Of a stretch of DNA of 64,000 bases, positions 52,142 through 61,719 are shown one piece after another (the first letter of the stretch is position 1; each line of letters opens with the position of its first letter). The stretch covers positions 5,278,331 to 5,342,330 of the forward strand of contig OX123193.2 of assembly GCA_944739405.2 (NCBI GenBank), read 5' to 3'. The notes beneath the pieces are model-generated. The model saw only the letters and a list, made by a program, of their open reading frames with translations, did not search any database and had not been told where the DNA came from. The position numbers and the translations under genes were made by a program. The DNA comes from Euclidia mi (Eukaryota > Arthropoda > Insecta > Lepidoptera > Erebidae).

Positions 52142-52290
52142 GTCCGAAGTACCCGAAACCAGCGAGCATGTATGAAAAGAGTAATGAGTGTAGAGGAAGC
52201 GCGTGAGGTTTGTAAGGATAGAAGCAAGTGGCGGTCTGTTGTCTCTGCCTACCCCGACGGGAAAAAGGCGTGAGTATATGTATGTATGTC
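52142..52290 (+). pseudogene. LINE ORF2 3' end (tail donor family), copy 1
   Basis: In frame 52172-52273: MKRVMSVEEAREVCKDRSKW then RSVVSAYPDGKKA and stop; upstream codons continue open (TRNQRAC). The DNA of the last codons, TCTCTGCCTACCCC...GGCGTGA, followed by TATGTATGTATG, is the same as the 3' end of SINE-A1, A2, B and N. This makes it the likely partner LINE of those SINEs. 5' truncated. Confidence 0.7.
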
Positions 52291-52299
52291 TCAATAACC

Positions 52300-52661
52300 A
52301 TCATCCTCCTAGCGTTATCCCAGTTACAACCCGGGGTCCGCTTACAAGTCTAGCCGGATATGGCTGAATATTAGCTTTTCTACAGAGCGACTGTCTGACC
52401 TCCGCAACCCGAATAGATAGCGATATTCCATAGTTTAGTTTAGTGTCAGTTTATTGAGAGGTAATGACGCCCTATAACGATTGTCAAAGATCTTTATTAC
52501 AGCCGGGAGCGACGACTTAACGTGCTCTCCGAGGCACGGGGCAAGCGATGATTAACAATTCAATACGCACATAACTCCGAAAAGTTAGTGGTGCGCGCCG
52601 CGGATTCGAACCCGATACCCCCTGCTTGGCAGTCCGTTGGTATCTCCACGAGGCTTTCGCT
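52300..52661 (-). mobile_element. SINE-D, full length
   Basis: Plus-strand order: CATCATCCTCCTAGCGTTAT, CCGCTTACAAGTCTAGCCGG, CTGTCTGACCTCCGCAACCC, AGCGACGACTTAACGTGCTC, GGCAAGCGATGATTAACAAT, ATTCGAACCCGATACCCCCT and GGTATCTCCACGAGGCTTTC (head). The best-kept D copy with 7840-8211. Confidence 0.8.
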
Positions 52662-52767
52662 ACCTCCCTGCCTGTTGACAGGTCTTAATGACAATTACCT
52701 AATTAAATCTCGCCTCAGTTTAACAACTTTGAAATAGTAACTAGCAACTACTTCAATATCATCAATA

Positions 52768-53028
52768 TGACTGACTCGTTGGTCTCGCGGCATAAATATG
52801 CTCGTGGGATTGTGAGGTCTCGGGTTCGATTCCCGGGTCGGGCAAATGTGCTACTGGGTTTTTCCGTTAAGAAATTCTCAGTAACAGCACGGAGTCTGGT
52901 AATGTGCCCAGTACGGCAATAGGCTCGCCCCCTATTACGTGGGACCTAAAAATTCATGGCGAAATGTGGGTGTAATATTACACCTCTGCCTACCCCTTCG
53001 GGGATACAGACGTGAGTCCATAAAAAAA
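52768..53028 (+). mobile_element. SINE-A1, full length
   Basis: TGACTCGTTGGTCTCGCGGC, GGGTTCGATTCCCGGGTC, complete body, CTCTGCCTACCCCTTCGGGG, ending GTGAGTCCATAAAAAAATA. Confidence 0.85.
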
Positions 53029-53032
53029 TAAT

Positions 53033-53160
53033 CTTTCTTGCCAAGTCGTTGCAAGATAACGTACCTACCTACAGACCAGTAGAAAAACCAAAATGACTTT
53101 CTAGCCAAGTCGTTGCAAGATAACTTACCTACCTACAGACCAGTAGAAAAACCAAAATGT
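53033..53160 (+). repeat. Tandem duplication, 64-bp unit
   Basis: Two copies (53033-53096 and 53097-53160) of CTTTCTNGCCAAGTCGTTGC...GAAAAACCAAAATG, differing at only about two positions, so recent. Confidence 0.85.
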
Positions 53161-53399
53161 CTGATAAATTGATCACGGTAATGACCTATTGTTATATTAT
53201 TATTTTTATTTGACTAGCCTATTGATGAAACGTGTAACTTACATGAAATTAGTTTTATTTTAGTAATTTGTCAGATCTTGTGAAATTCTAACAGCAAGGT
53301 CGAACAGCAGATAATTTAAAGTCAAGGTGATACTAGGGACCAGTGCAGTTTATTTTACATACATTTAATTACCTTTAAAATAATATTAATGAAGTACCT

Positions 53400-53885
53400 A
53401 CTTAACTTACAAACAATTGGGCAAGTGCGAAGTGAAAATCACGTTCGTTGTATGTATACTTAATTTTTTTTTAAGTTTCTACCCGTTTATTAAGATCGAG
53501 TAACAAATTGCTTAAAAATTACGTTTGTTGTATGGGATGTTCTTTATTATTTACTTTTTTTAATTTAATTATTTATTTTGAAAGGTAATATGCAACTACA
53601 TATTCTGTCAAAATTTAAAGCGTCTACCTGTTACAGTTAGTAATATTGAGCAAAAAATACGAAAAAAAACACGTTTTTTGTATGGGACCCCCCCCTTGAT
53701 ATATTATTATTTTGTTTGTATTTGTTGTTATAGCGGCAACCGAAATACATAATTTTTGAAAATTTTAGCTTTCTAGCTATCACGGTTTATGAGATACAGC
53801 CTGGTGACAGACAGACAGACAGACAGCGGAGGCTTAGTAATAGGGTTCCGTTTTTTACCTTTAAGGTACGGAACCATAAAAAGAA
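53400..53885 (+). repeat. Dispersed repeat F, copy 1
   Basis: GGGCAAGTGCGAAGTG, AAATTACGTTTGTTGTATGG, GAGATACAGCCTGGTGACAG, a (GACA)n stretch, GCTTAGTAATAGGGTTCCGT, AAGGTACGGAACC. I recognise it as a widespread lepidopteran repeat. The inverted copy is at 57945-58435. Confidence 0.7.
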
Positions 53886-54287
53886 TAAGTACCTACTTTG
53901 CGTATAAAAGTAAGTCCTGCTCCAAATCGACATAAAGAAAATTTCGAAAAGGCTATAAAAATTAATGAGCGTGACCAAAGAAAAGGGACATTATTCTTGG
54001 GTGATGATTGCTGCATACTTTATTTAAGGAGTGTAATTAACTTTACCTACCTACTCTAAATACAACCTTAAACGTTTAAACATAGGGTTCAAATTTTCTT
54101 AGATATTTTAGTCCAAGTGGTAACCGACATCATTCATCATAAGCTTTAGAAAAACAACTCTTTTCAAAGTAAGCAATTGTGAATTTAGGCTTCGCGTAAA
54201 TTTTAGGTCATATTAATCGTTTTGTTGAAGGATAGACGAATAGATCATCGTTTTTGTGTTGTAGAAGACGACGCACGCACTGACATA
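53886..54287. other. Unassigned stretch
   Basis: Nothing recognised. Confidence 0.35.
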
Positions 54288-54522
54288 CATACATAGTCTC
54301 ACGCCTACATCCCCGAAGAGGCAGACAGAGGTATATTGCTACACTCACTTATCGCTAAATGTATTTTAGTCTCACGTAATAGGGGGCGAGCCTCTTGCCA
54401 TACCGGGCATATTACCAGACTCCGTGCTGCTACTGAGAATTTCCTATCGGAAAAACCCCGACCCGGGGATCGACCTCCCAATCCCACGCGTACGTTTATG
54501 CCGCGAGACCAACGAGGCAACA
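54288..54522 (-). mobile_element. SINE-A1, full length
   Basis: ACATACATAGTCTCACGCCT, the common domain, CAGACTCCGTGCTGCTACTG, ATTTCCTATCGGAAAAACCC, TTATGCCGCGAGACCAACGA. Part of the B-box region is deleted. It abuts SINE-M directly. Confidence 0.8.
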
Positions 54523-54657
54523 GACACAGAGAGAACCTAGATCCGAAACAACAATTGTTGGGTAACACAAACTGTAGTTCCGGGTGGGAATTGAACCCAA
54601 AAGACTCGTGTTAAGTGCCGAAGCAGCCGCTTCATCCACTACACCATCCATCCCGTC
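54523..54657 (-). mobile_element. SINE-M, tail-truncated
   Basis: Minus strand: GGATGGTGTAGTGGATGAAG (A box), GGGTTCAATTCCCACCCGGA (B box), ACAATTGTTGTTTCGGATCT, ending at GTGTCTGTTGCC where SINE-A1 starts. Confidence 0.75.
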
Positions 54658-54659
54658 GT

Positions 54660-55261
54660 AGTATAAAAGGTTACTGTAACTTTTACGCACATACATTCAT
54701 AATAATGTGCGGTGTGTGAAGAGAGCATTTTAGGCATGTATAATAAATACATTATGATAAGTGTTCGAAAAATACGCTTCAAATTTCTAAATAAAGTGTC
54801 TTACTAATTTTACGGCTGATAAATTGCTTCAAGCAGCAAAATTGTGAAAAAAATATATAATGTATCTATACAAAATATATAGAGCATTTTCAGCCGACAT
54901 CCATGCAGTCACATTTGAACAGTCGCTACCAATTCTTATATTGACTTGTCCCGTAATACATCACTGTCGATTTATAGGAACTCCGTATCACAGTAATTGT
55001 TTTTGTGTTAAACGGATCGCTGCAATAATTCTCGTGAAGCAAGAATTGTCGACATCACTACTTGTAGCTTACCCGTTGAATATGTTCAAGTTAACATAAT
55101 ATTTGCTTAGCGCGCGGTTATAACTGTGTTATTAAAGCGCGATGTTATATGAAGATATAGCCTAGCCTTTCTCAATAAATGGGCTAGGCTACACATAAAG
55201 AATAATCCAAAGGGAACCAGTAGTTCCAGATATGTGCATTCAACCAAACAAACAAATTCTT
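54660..55261. other. Unassigned stretch
   Basis: A Helitron relic at 55135-55180 (GCGATGTTATATGAAGATAT). A 79-codon ORF (54860-55099) has no recognised domain. Confidence 0.3.
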
Positions 55262-55268
55262 CAGCTTT

Positions 55269-55620
55269 TATCATTATCAGCCTCTTTATAGTGTCCCACT
55301 GCTGGGCACGGGCCTCTTCTCACTATGAGAAGGGTAAGGCCATAGTCCACCACGCTGGCCAAGTGCATGTTGGCAGACTTCATATGTCTCTCGAGAACAT
55401 TATGGAGAACTCTCAAACATGCAGGTTTCCTCACGATGTTTTCCTTCACCGTTTAGCAAGCGATAATTAACAATTTAATACGCACTTAACTTCGAAAAGT
55501 CATTGGTGCTTGCCGTGGATTCGAATTAGTTTTTTTTTTTTTTAGATTTTTTTTAGAATCGGTGGATTCGAGACCCTCTGCGTAGCAGTCTGTCGGTCTC
55601 TCCACTCGGCTATCGTTTCC
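55269..55620 (-). mobile_element. SINE-E, full length, with a poly-T insertion in the B box
   Basis: Plus-strand order: ATCATTATCAGCCTCTTTAT, GTCCCACTGCTGGGCACGGG, CTATGAGAAGGGTAAGGCCA, GGTTTCCTCACGATGTTTTC, GCAAGCGATAATTAACAATT, CACTTAACTTCGAAAAGTCA, B-box region, GGTCTCTCCACTCGGCTATC (head). CAGCTTT at 55262-55268 and 55621-55627 is a probable target duplication. Confidence 0.8.
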
Positions 55621-55627
55621 CAGCTTT

Positions 55628-56369
55628 ATTATATTAAAAATAAATCTTTAAATATTTTCTTTGTTTTCCAACACTATACACTTAACACCCTACCCTACCT
55701 GCATTGTCAATCCATCTTTTTCCTCTCTTTTATTCTACCAATACACCAAAACATTTATACATCCTATTTACACTTGAAAAATTATTTCGAGCAAAGCTGA
55801 AAAAATAAATTCAGCAGAGGACATTTGTATTTATTACGCGACTTAAATAATGTTCGCTATGCCAAATGGACTTATTTGAGCGAGAAAAATAAATATTTCC
55901 AGACGCTTGGCAATTCATGACAATTTCAAACTTATTTTGCATAGGACTGTAATAATTTACCTTTCCGCCGACCGCAAATTTGCTTTAAGTAAAAATAATT
56001 GGTAATAAACTGTTTGACACGAAGCCTTTTATAATGTAAGTAACATATTTCGTGTTGTTTCGAAGAAGAATATTATGACATGTACCTATGTCGATTTGTA
56101 CCGGTAATTTACATAGACATTTTGTCAATTGATTGCTTTGCAATTCAAACACAGGTAATTTTATTTATATGGACAAATATAGGAATTTAATGTGTTGAAA
56201 GATATGTATGCTTAACTGAAATGTAATTACTTGCTTTCCAGAAAGCTATTTGTTTTTAGGATAAAAGGTCGGGTGTCTCTTTAAAGTACAAATTTTAAAG
56301 ACGAATCTTTAGGCCATAAGTAACGTTTACTAGGTCCAATAAGATTGTGAAAAATATTTTTTTTATTAT
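55628..56369. other. Unassigned stretch
   Basis: Nothing recognised. Confidence 0.35.
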
Positions 56370-56490
56370 TTTAAAGCTAGCACATAATTATATAAATTAT
56401 TGTACAAAGGCGGACTTAATGACATTGGCATTCTCTACCAGTCAACCTTTGGGTGGTGCAGAGACAATCATGGTAGGTGCATAAAAAAGC
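56370..56490 (-). mobile_element. LINE 3' UTR fragment (LINE-U1), minus copy
   Basis: TTATTGTACAAAGGCGGACT, TTGGCATTCTCTACCAGTCA, ACCTTTGGGTGGTGCAGAGA: the reverse of 18765-18875. Confidence 0.6.
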
Positions 56491-57274
56491 ATTAAGTTAC
56501 TTAATAAATATATATATAATACAATAGACACAAAAATCTATTTATATTGTTTAGGTACCTAAGTTTCCTGTTATTTAAATTTTTCAATCTATTAATACCT
56601 TGTACCTACCTAACGTAATTAAGCTAAATATTTCAAGCCGTTCTTGAGTTTTGCGCTTAGCAACAATTTCAGATGTTCAACCTGTACATACACAGCATGA
56701 ATTTCTTTTTCAACATCATCACCAGACTAGTGATGATATTTTTTGCATGTGGCAGTTGTTTGCCTATCCATAGGTTTTTGTAACTATCAAAAAAGTGAGT
56801 AGCATAGTTATGCTACTCAGTGTTGTAGATTTTTATACATAATTATTGATCAGAGCTTGATACATAACTTCTACTTTATCGAATTTTATCTCAAACTCTC
56901 CCAACTTGGATGCTTAACGGTTGCTCTAAAGCATCCGATATGTCGGGTAAAATGAAATATAAATTTCGCAGTTTAATGAGTTTTAAAAGCATAAATATGT
57001 ATTGCAATTTCAAAATAAATGCACAGGGAAATCAAATATAGCTTACGGCTTTTACTACTAATAAACTTACATATTTTTTTATAGTCAGGACATCTTTATT
57101 TTTTTAGAAATATTTTAATTATTCGTATAAAGCAGTGTTCGTGACGGATTCACGAAGGTACTTTTTTCTATCAAGCTTATTCGAAGGTATTCCCTGATCA
57201 TTCTTACCTGTATCGAGCACTAAGTGCTTTTTCAAATAACGTACGTCTATGCAAGCACAGATGTTGCGTATCAG
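56491..57274. other. Unassigned AT-rich stretch
   Basis: AAAGTGAGTAGCATAGTTAT/GCTACTCA near 56791-56820 is a weak inverted pair; nothing else. Confidence 0.3.
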
Positions 57275-57545
57275 AGGGCCGATTCTCGTATTGTAAAAGA
57301 CACTGTATTTTGAACAAAATGCGATTTGATTTTGAATTGACTCGCAATTGGTATTCTGCTACACCTAATGTCATTATGGTCTAATTTGACACATAGTTCG
57401 ACGATGATACATAGTTTGACACCTTGTTCAATTCACAATCTAGTCACGGTACCATTCCAGTTAATTTACGAGAATACCATTTGTAAAACTAAGACTAGAT
57501 CGAAACTGCATTTTGAACAAAATTAGATCATTTCATCAATTTGAT
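57275..57545 (+). mobile_element. MITE-L, copy 4
   Basis: AGAGGGCCGATTCTCGTATT, TTTTGAATTGACTCGCAATT, GGTATTCTGCTACACC, TTACGAGAATACCATTTGTA, GACTAGATCGAAACTGCATT. The right terminal repeat is decayed. Confidence 0.6.
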
Positions 57546-57944
57546 TTTAAATAAAGAGTCTTAGCTTCACGACAACTCTTTTTAAATAACTTAGAATATT
57601 TTTTTACATAAATTGACAAAATTGTTCATCATTTTTATTCATTATTTTCTGTTTATATAATATATTTAATTCTATTACTGTAAATAAATATAGTAAATAA
57701 TTTAAACGATAGGACCGACTTATTAAGAAAGTTCGCATCTAAAATTAACATATAACACCTCTGGGACAAGTTGCCGTCGTCCCTATTATAAATTAGTTCG
57801 TTTTAGACCTAGGAATAAATTAATAATTATAAAGTTCGTCTTTTATAAAAGTGTTGCAATATTCTTTGGGGACTTAGCTGAAGTCATTGTTGTGCTTTTA
57901 TTATAGAATATATATTAAAAAAAAAGGATTTAATTACATAATAT
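57546..57944. other. Unassigned AT-rich stretch
   Basis: Nothing recognised. Confidence 0.35.
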
Positions 57945-58435
57945 ATTTTTAGGGTTTCGTACCTACAAGGTAAAAACGAGACCCTATTACTAAGACTCCG
58001 CTGTCTGTCTGTGTCTGTCTGTCTGTCACCAGGCTGTATCTCATAAACCGTAATAGCTAGAAAGCTGAAATTTTCACAAATTATGTATGCTATAACAACA
58101 AATACTAAAAATAAAAAATTAAAATATTAAGGGGGGTTCCATACAATAATCGTGTTCTTTTTCGTATTTTTTGCTCAAAATTACTAACGGTAACAAGTAG
58201 ACGCTTAAAATTTTCACAGAATATGTATTTGAATATTATCTTTAAAAATAAATTTAAAAAAAGTAAATCCCATACAACAAACGTAATTTTTAAGCAATTT
58301 GTTACTCGATCTTAATAAACAGGTAGAAACTTAAAAAATATTGAAGTATACATACAACAAACGTGATTTTTTTATAGATGATGGTACGGAACCCTTCATG
58401 CGCGAGTCCGACTCGCTCTTGCCCAATTTTTTTTA
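57945..58435 (-). repeat. Dispersed repeat F, copy 2
   Basis: AGGGTTTCGTACCTACAAGG, CCTATTACTAAGACTCCGCT, (GTCT)n, CACCAGGCTGTATCTCATAA, CCATACAACAAACGTAATTT, GATGGTACGGAACCCTTCAT, GCGAGTCCGACTCGCTCTTG. In reverse orientation to 53400-53885; here the GCGAGTCCGACTCGC end is kept. Confidence 0.75.
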
Positions 58436-58818
58436 TATATTACCGTATATTTTCAGCCCACTACCGATATATACCAATGGGTGTAGTGTATGCATTTCCA
58501 CCCTCTAAAAGATTCAAGTGATTCCGCCACTAAGGGAAGTTAAAGATAGTGTGGGGTGTTTTAGAGCCCCTTCACACTAGTAGGTGTTAGATTAGCGTAT
58601 GCGCTGCGTTTACTCTACAGTAAATTGAACGCTGTGCATTCTGCGTTGTGTAAAACTGTATGACGAAATTGTACAACTATGCTGCCGAAAAGGCCCTCGC
58701 AATTTGTTGAGTAGTGCCTTATACCCCAGAAATACATATAAATCAGGAGTGTACAGCTTTTTCACCTTGACAACAAGAAAATGTGTGGCTAAAATAATCT
58801 AGTTTACTATAATGTTAG

Positions 58819-59084
58819 TAGCGCTCATAGCGAGACTTTGCTTGTCGTTCGTACAAGATCAGCTAAGTTAAGCAACGCTTGCACAGGTCGCCACATGGAT
58901 GGGTGACCAAGTGTGGCATTTACATCTGAGCGCTACCGTGCTTTGGAGGGCACGTAAAGCTGTCGGTCCCGGTTCTTGTCTTAGGATGAGAGTCGTTAGG
59001 CCGGAGGCCTTCGGGCGGTCTGAAAAACGCCGTCACTATAGTTGGCCACACACACACGAGAAACAAATAAAACAAAAACAAACT
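58819..59084 (+). mobile_element. 5S rRNA-derived SINE, copy 3
   Basis: TAAGTTAAGCAACGCTT (A box, about 58864-58880), CATGGATGGGTGACC (C box, about 58894-58908), ATTTACATCTGAGCGCTACC, GTCGGTCCCGGTTCTTGTCT, then an A/C-rich tail. Over ~230 bp it is close to copy 1, which shows both belong to one family. Confidence 0.8.
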
Positions 59085-59085
59085 A

Positions 59086-59407
59086 TAAGAGCGGTTTCAG
59101 ATTAGCGTATTTTTCTGCGCGTATACGGTCGTTTTAGCATACGCGCTTACACGCGCGCTACATTACGTGCTTCAAAAAACCGGACTCGCGTAGACGTGCA
59201 TATTTCGACGTATTCGCTCGAAACGGTAGTGACATTGTGTCAGTGTCAACATGGATTCTGAAGGCTCGCGTCTTATACGAGCTTAGAAGCGCGTCAACGC
59301 TCGTTAGAGTTGCGCGTGTGCCAATAGGCGTGCCTATACGCGCCTACTTGCGCTTTCGAAAACGAGCTTATGTGCGCGTATAAAACGCTAATCTGAAACT
59401 GCCCTTA
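59086..59407. mobile_element. CpG-rich TIR element
   Basis: The left end TAAGAGCGGTTTCAGATTAG continues CGTATTTTT; the right end is ATAAAACGCTAATCTGAAAC then TGCCCTTA. Over the outer ~25 bases they are inverted repeats. The interior is packed with GCG/CGC trinucleotides, very unlike its AT-rich surroundings. No ORF. It starts right at the tail of the 5S SINE. Confidence 0.7.
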
Positions 59408-60137
59408 TTTCGCAATATTCGTTGGCAGTCCCTGGCAATCATGTTTGAAACATTTAGATGTGATTTTTTAATGAATATTCTAATAAAGATTTTTATAAAA
59501 TTAATTTTTAAATTGGTTTATTTTGAAGATTGCGAGATGGTGCTAGAAACTAAGGTTTAGTAAAATGTTAAGTATGTCTTTATACCACCTTCTTTTACAG
59601 GGTTAAACTAGCTATCAAGGTCATCTAAACAAACTAAATTTATTTTAATTATATGTCAGTTATAATCTAAATAAACTAAATTTATTTTAATTATCTGTCA
59701 GTTATAACTTATTCGTGTAATTATATAAAAACAATAGTAACATAACACACAACTTCTATTCGTACGTACGATGTTTTGTGTCATCTAGCGAATACGATGC
59801 CTTTGGTCAAGTATAGGATATTTCATATTTCTTTTCATTTAATTTAGGGATTATATCCTACGGGCCGTGTAAAATCACCGAGGCTCTTCAAAAACACAAA
59901 TGAACAATACACCCCGTACAACCATTATATTTAACTATTGCCCGCCACTGACACAAAGGACACAATTAACAAAGACCCATCCCATAGAAATTTCACACAA
60001 TATCCCAACAAATCGCAATTCATAATACGAAAATCGTTCCTAACACCGGTGGCCCAAAGAGGTCGGGCCAAGGCCATAATTATAGGAAATAATTTTCGCA
60101 GATACCAAGGGTACTCCACGTCCAATTAGAGTCGTGA
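59408..60137. other. Unassigned; a 50-bp tandem duplication inside
   Basis: CTAAATTTATTTTAATTATN and TGTCAGTTATAA occur twice in order at about 59634-59667 and 59679-59711. Otherwise nothing recognised. Confidence 0.45.
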
Positions 60138-60172
60138 TGACGTGATGGTTATGACGTCATGAGTTACGTCAC
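60138..60172. promoter_or_regulatory. Cluster of CRE-like sites
   Basis: Within 35 bases: TGACGTGA (60138-60145), the full palindrome TGACGTCA (60152-60159) and TTACGTCAC (60164-60172). These match CREB/ATF-type binding sites. No gene start is recognised nearby, so function is speculative. Confidence 0.35.
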
Positions 60173-60394
60173 TCGCTGCGCCCGCTAGTTAAGTGTTAGC
60201 GTGACCGGAATTAAAAGCTTATTGCCCGTGTTATGAGTTTTGATTGTACGAAAGTGATTAGTTCTTGGTTGGTTCGTATTTAATATTACGTGGAGTGTTT
60301 GAACATATTCTTTTTGTTAGGCACGTCAACGGCTTATTCTCTAACAATATAAGAAAGAATAGAGTTCAATATTATTTATGTATACATGGAAATA

Positions 60395-60615
60395 CAGCCA
60401 AGTGCGGTTTGGTAGATGGCTTTACATGTCTTTCAAGAACATCGTAGAACTCTCAAAGATGCACGTTTTCTCACGATATGTTCCTTCACCGTTTCGCAAA
60501 CGAAACATTAACGAAACGTTAACATTTTAATACTCACATGACTTCGAAAGGTCAGTACTGCCTGCACATGAGATTCTGCATAGCAGTCTATCTCTCGACA
60601 AGGCTATCTCTGCTC
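60395..60615 (-). mobile_element. SINE-E, degraded
   Basis: GCCAAGTGCGGTTTGGTAGA, CTCTCAAAGATGCACGTTTT, CTCACGATATGTTCCTTCAC, ACTCACATGACTTCGAAAGG, ATAGCAGTCTATCTCTCGAC, AAGGCTATCTCTGC. An internal AACGAAAC duplication at about 60496-60518. Confidence 0.65.
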
Positions 60616-61117
60616 CATTATCGCGCGACCTGTTTCCTAGCACTCAACTTTCGTGCCGTGGCCTTTACTTATTTTGTTTATTACTACCGGACGATGAGTT
60701 GAACATCTCGATAGATACTTGGCGCGAGTTCATCTTACAATACGAGGTTGTTTTCATTTTGGCTGCCAAGATCACGGACTGATATGAATAGGATAACATG
60801 GCGTTCCCGGACAAACTATTGGGTGAGGATTTACAGCCTCTGCCGATTGAGACGGGTTACAATTTATTTGATGGATATTTAGCTGTTTTGTTACCTTGCC
60901 AATTTTGGGTTCATGTGGAATGAATGTCCTTACTATTACATAACAAATACAAAATATAATTCAGATTTGCTCTAGATTTTATGGCTTATGCTTGCGTGTT
61001 TAATGCCTAATGCAATTTTAAAAGTGAAGGTTTTTTTCACAAATTCCTGATTGTTTAGTTACTAACAAAGAAATCTCTTGACAAATTTTTAATGGTACGT
61101 AGTTTACGATAGAATCA
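60616..61117. other. Unassigned stretch
   Basis: 60690-60870 is somewhat GC-richer, without ORF or repeat match. Confidence 0.3.
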
Positions 61118-61426
61118 GTTTAAATGCCTATTGAAATCTTTCTATTTGCCTCGTTGGTCTCGCGGCATAAATGTGCGCGTGGGATTGGGAGTCTCTCGGG
61201 TTCTATCCCCGGGTCGGGCAAAGTGTTATTGGGTTTTTCCGTTAGGAAATTCTCAGTAGCAGCACGGAGTCTGGTAATGTGCCCGGTACGGCAATAGGCT
61301 CGCCCCCTATTACCTGGGATGAAGATGTAGCAAAGTACCTCTGCCTACCTATTCGGGGATATAGGCGTGAGACAATGTATGTATGTAAAATAAAAAAAAT
61401 AAAAAGATTTCAATAGGCGTTTAAAC
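61118..61426. repeat. 30-bp inverted repeat enclosing a SINE-A1
   Basis: 61118-61147 and 61397-61426 are reverse complements at 28 of 30 positions (GTTTAAANGCCTATTGAAAT...). The SINE-A1 at 61147-61388 occupies the space between them. Confidence 0.8.
61147..61388 (+). mobile_element. SINE-A1, full length
   Basis: TGCCTCGTTGGTCTCGCGGC, CTCGGGTTCTATCCCCGG (B box with one change), body with ~25 bases deleted after TTACCTGGGA, CTCTGCCTACCTATTCGGGG, TATGTATGTA. Confidence 0.85.
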
Positions 61427-61719
61427 CTTATTGAAACGGTAGAAAATGGTTTGTCTGAAACGATGAGGACCGCTTCAGTAGGAACATAGTTACATACTTT
61501 TATATTTTTTGTCATAAAAATGGACATATGATCTTGTCGGGATTACGGGAAGCAGTTACATGCAAGCGGCTTAAGTTTAGTCTGTAGAGCTTTGGTAGTG
61601 GCATGTGTTCAGATTATGTTAAAGTTGAAATGATTACATTTTAATTTTATTAAGTCCAATTTGACGTCTAACACGAGCCTATTGGCATTAAGTTTCGGCT
61701 CCTAAGTTATGTATCTCAC

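Noticed and set aside
58819..58940. A genuine 5S rRNA gene
   Set aside because: Only the internal promoter region matches; the rest diverges and a SINE body follows, with two similar dispersed copies.
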